From the NCBI GenBank assembly GCA_021734725.1, contig JAIPIM010000062.1, positions 1 through 14,715 on the forward strand: a stretch of DNA of 14,715 nt. Direction: 5' to 3'. The stretch comes from Minisyncoccota bacterium (GTDB taxonomy: Bacteria > Verrucomicrobiota > Lentisphaeria > Oligosphaerales > MVZH01). How positions within the stretch are numbered: position 1 is the first letter of the stretch; each line of letters starts with the position of its first letter. Positions 13,626-14,715 of the stretch are shown piece by piece. Under the pieces are notes generated by a model that had not been told where the DNA came from, did no database searches, and saw nothing but the letters and a program-made list of their open reading frames with translations. The position numbers and the translations under genes were made by a program.

Positions 13626-14576
13626 CTACGTGCGCCGCCGCCGCATAAGCATGAATCCGCCCAGTCCCACCAAGGTCAGCGACGCCGGTTCAGGGACTGT
13701 TATGAGCCCGGTCAGCATGATATTTTGGACCCACGGTGCGTAAGTTGTGGCGCCGTTGTTTTGGCTTAAACCGATGCGCAGCCAAACGGTTTCGAGGTCT
13801 TGATCATAACCCAAGGTACCGGTACTGTCGGCAGTCATTGTGTAACTGCCGTTCACCGATCCCGGTACGCTGCTTATGACATCGAAACTTGTTCCGTCAA
13901 GCGACAGATAGAGTCTGGCGCTTGTGGCCCAACTACTCGCGGAGCCATAGCCCGTACCAGTGGCGATAGGATTCGCAAAGCGGTAGCCATTGGGGGCGTC
14001 GATTCGAAGGGTAGCGGTGCGAGTGCCGGAACTCGCGCCACTATCGACTTTCCAACGGTTGGCGAGGTCATCGCCATCCTTGTCCAGTGTAGTCACGGGA
14101 ACGAAGGAGGTACTCGTACCCGTATACGACCATTCGTTCTGTTGTGCAGTCGTACCGAAATCGTTTATGATAATGTTCGTACGTTCGTCGCGTCGTGCTG
14201 GCAGGATGTCGGCTTGGACCTGTAGTGCGGCGGTCCGTCCCGTATAATTGACATTGTATGTGCCGCCGCTGTAATAGCGCACGTCGGCTACAGCATCGAA
14301 TGCAGTCACTCGTGTATAGTCTGGGTCTGCATGCGCTGTTGAAGGCGTGCTGTAGGGATTGTAGCCGCCACTGTTGTCAGTGCTCACCCTGTAATCCTTT
14401 GTTGTTCCTGCGTCCTGCGACAATGACCAACCCGCCTGGCTCGTGTGGCCCGAGTGGCCGCCCCCATATCCTGACACCGTTGGATTGCTGAGAACAGTGA
14501 ATGCCGGTGCAAAGATGGACTTTACCGCGGTTCGCGTATTCACGAATGAGCTTGTACAGCGAATGGCGCCAAACAA
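13626..14576 (-). CDS. PEP-CTERM sorting-domain protein 2 (N-terminus uncertain)
   Basis: The open frame of up to 316 aa ends with a canonical PEP-CTERM tail: VPEPAS (294-299), hydrophobic LTLVGLGGFMLM, then RRRRT. Residues 138-292 resemble PEP-CTERM protein 1 (NDFGTTAQ at 138-145, YLSLDGTSFD at 223-232, TVWLRIGLSQNNG at 263-275). The first 130 residues are Ser/Gly/Tyr-rich, have no counterpart in the paralogue and give no clear signal peptide. There is no ATG start. The frame opens at a TTG (14576) with GGAG only 1 nt before it, and a GTG at 14543 lacks a ribosome site. A signal-like peptide is visible in another frame just upstream, so a frameshift or decayed start is possible. It is the first gene of the minus-strand block, 83 bp before PEP-CTERM gene 1. 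Confidence 0.7.
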   Translation of the reverse strand: MFGAIRCTSSFVNTRTAVKSIFAPAFTVLSNPTVSGYGGGHSGHTSQAGWSLSQDAGTTKDYRVSTDNSGGYNPYSTPSTAHADPDYTRVTAFDAVADVRYYSGGTYNVNYTGRTAALQVQADILPARRDERTNIIINDFGTTAQQNEWSYTGTSTSFVPVTTLDKDGDDLANRWKVDSGASSGTRTATLRIDAPNGYRFANPIATGTGYGSASSWATSARLYLSLDGTSFDVISSVPGSVNGSYTMTADSTGTLGYDQDLETVWLRIGLSQNNGATTYAPWVQNIMLTGLITVPEPASLTLVGLGGFMLMRRRRT

Positions 14577-14616
14577 ACTCCTGAATCCGTGAAAAAACCA
14601 ATCGATTTTACCGCGG
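14515..14616. repeat. Two near-identical 16-bp direct repeats at the start of PEP-CTERM gene 2
   Basis: Bases 14515-14530 (ATGGACTTTACCGCGG) and 14601-14616 (ATCGATTTTACCGCGG) match at 14 of 16 positions and are 86 bp apart. On the minus strand both can encode a TAVKSI/SAVKSI-like peptide, but in different frames. This could be a decayed duplication of the signal-peptide region or chance. Confidence 0.5.
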
Positions 14617-14715
14617 ATTCAATTTTTGTTGATGTTGTTGTGATTTTTCGTTGAAATTGTTGTTGTTATCCGTCGGTTGTCAGGATGGCGGCGATTCCGT
14701 TGCCCCTGACACGGG
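14577..14715. other. CAA-rich region upstream of the PEP-CTERM gene block
   Basis: On the minus strand, 14617-14672 is dominated by CAA/ACA triplets with runs of A, with almost no G in its central part. It would give an unstructured 5' leader. No convincing -35/-10 pair is visible in the 139 bp before the window edge, so the operon promoter may lie outside. Confidence 0.4.

Overview
The window looks like chromosomal DNA from a member of the PVC superphylum, most likely Lentisphaerota or Kiritimatiellota. Three things suggest this. One protein has a prepilin N-terminus of the FTLIELLVVIAIIAVLASLLLPAL type with Gln, not Gly, before the Phe, plus the H-X9-DG motif. Two proteins have C-terminal PEP-CTERM sorting tails. 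A uroporphyrinogen-decarboxylase-family methyltransferase-like gene and a BNR-repeat protein sit in a carbohydrate-type locus, families I recall as expanded in these phyla. I see no tRNA, rRNA, transposase, integrase or CRISPR array.

Layout. Bases 1-98 hold the 3' end of an unidentified plus-strand gene, followed by a hairpin and a 7-bp tandem repeat. A minus-strand gene (215-2986) encodes a DUF1638 domain fused to a hydantoinase/oxoprolinase-type (ASKHA) domain. Upstream of it on the same strand is an AraC-family regulator (3154-4125). A 208-bp divergent intergenic region separates this regulator from a plus-strand pair: a cytoplasmic Asp-box (BNR/sialidase-fold) protein with a LamG-like tail (4334-6190), and a UroD-family protein with a His-X-Cys motif (6401-7447). 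The divergent region contains an almost palindromic -10 sequence and a well-nested set of inverted repeats that could fold in the leader RNA of the BNR gene.

A 292-bp gap (7448-7739) with a 24-bp direct repeat separates this module from a convergent block of five minus-strand genes. In transcription order they are: PEP-CTERM protein 2 (13626-14576, N-terminus unclear), PEP-CTERM protein 1 (12862-13542), a prepilin-like H-X9-DG protein (12072-12773), and two large secreted proteins, 581 aa (10267-12012) and 822 aa (7740-10208). The two large proteins look like glycosidase-type enzymes of no family I recognise. Spacings of 58-88 bp fit one operon.

Working together (inference). The left module could be a regulated intracellular catabolic unit, with a glycan-processing BNR protein and a UroD/ASKHA pair resembling corrinoid methyl-transfer proteins. 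The right module looks like an exported, surface-sorted set for handling a polysaccharide. Four of its five proteins appear to share one C-terminal beta-sandwich module, which is the most distinctive architectural signal in the window.
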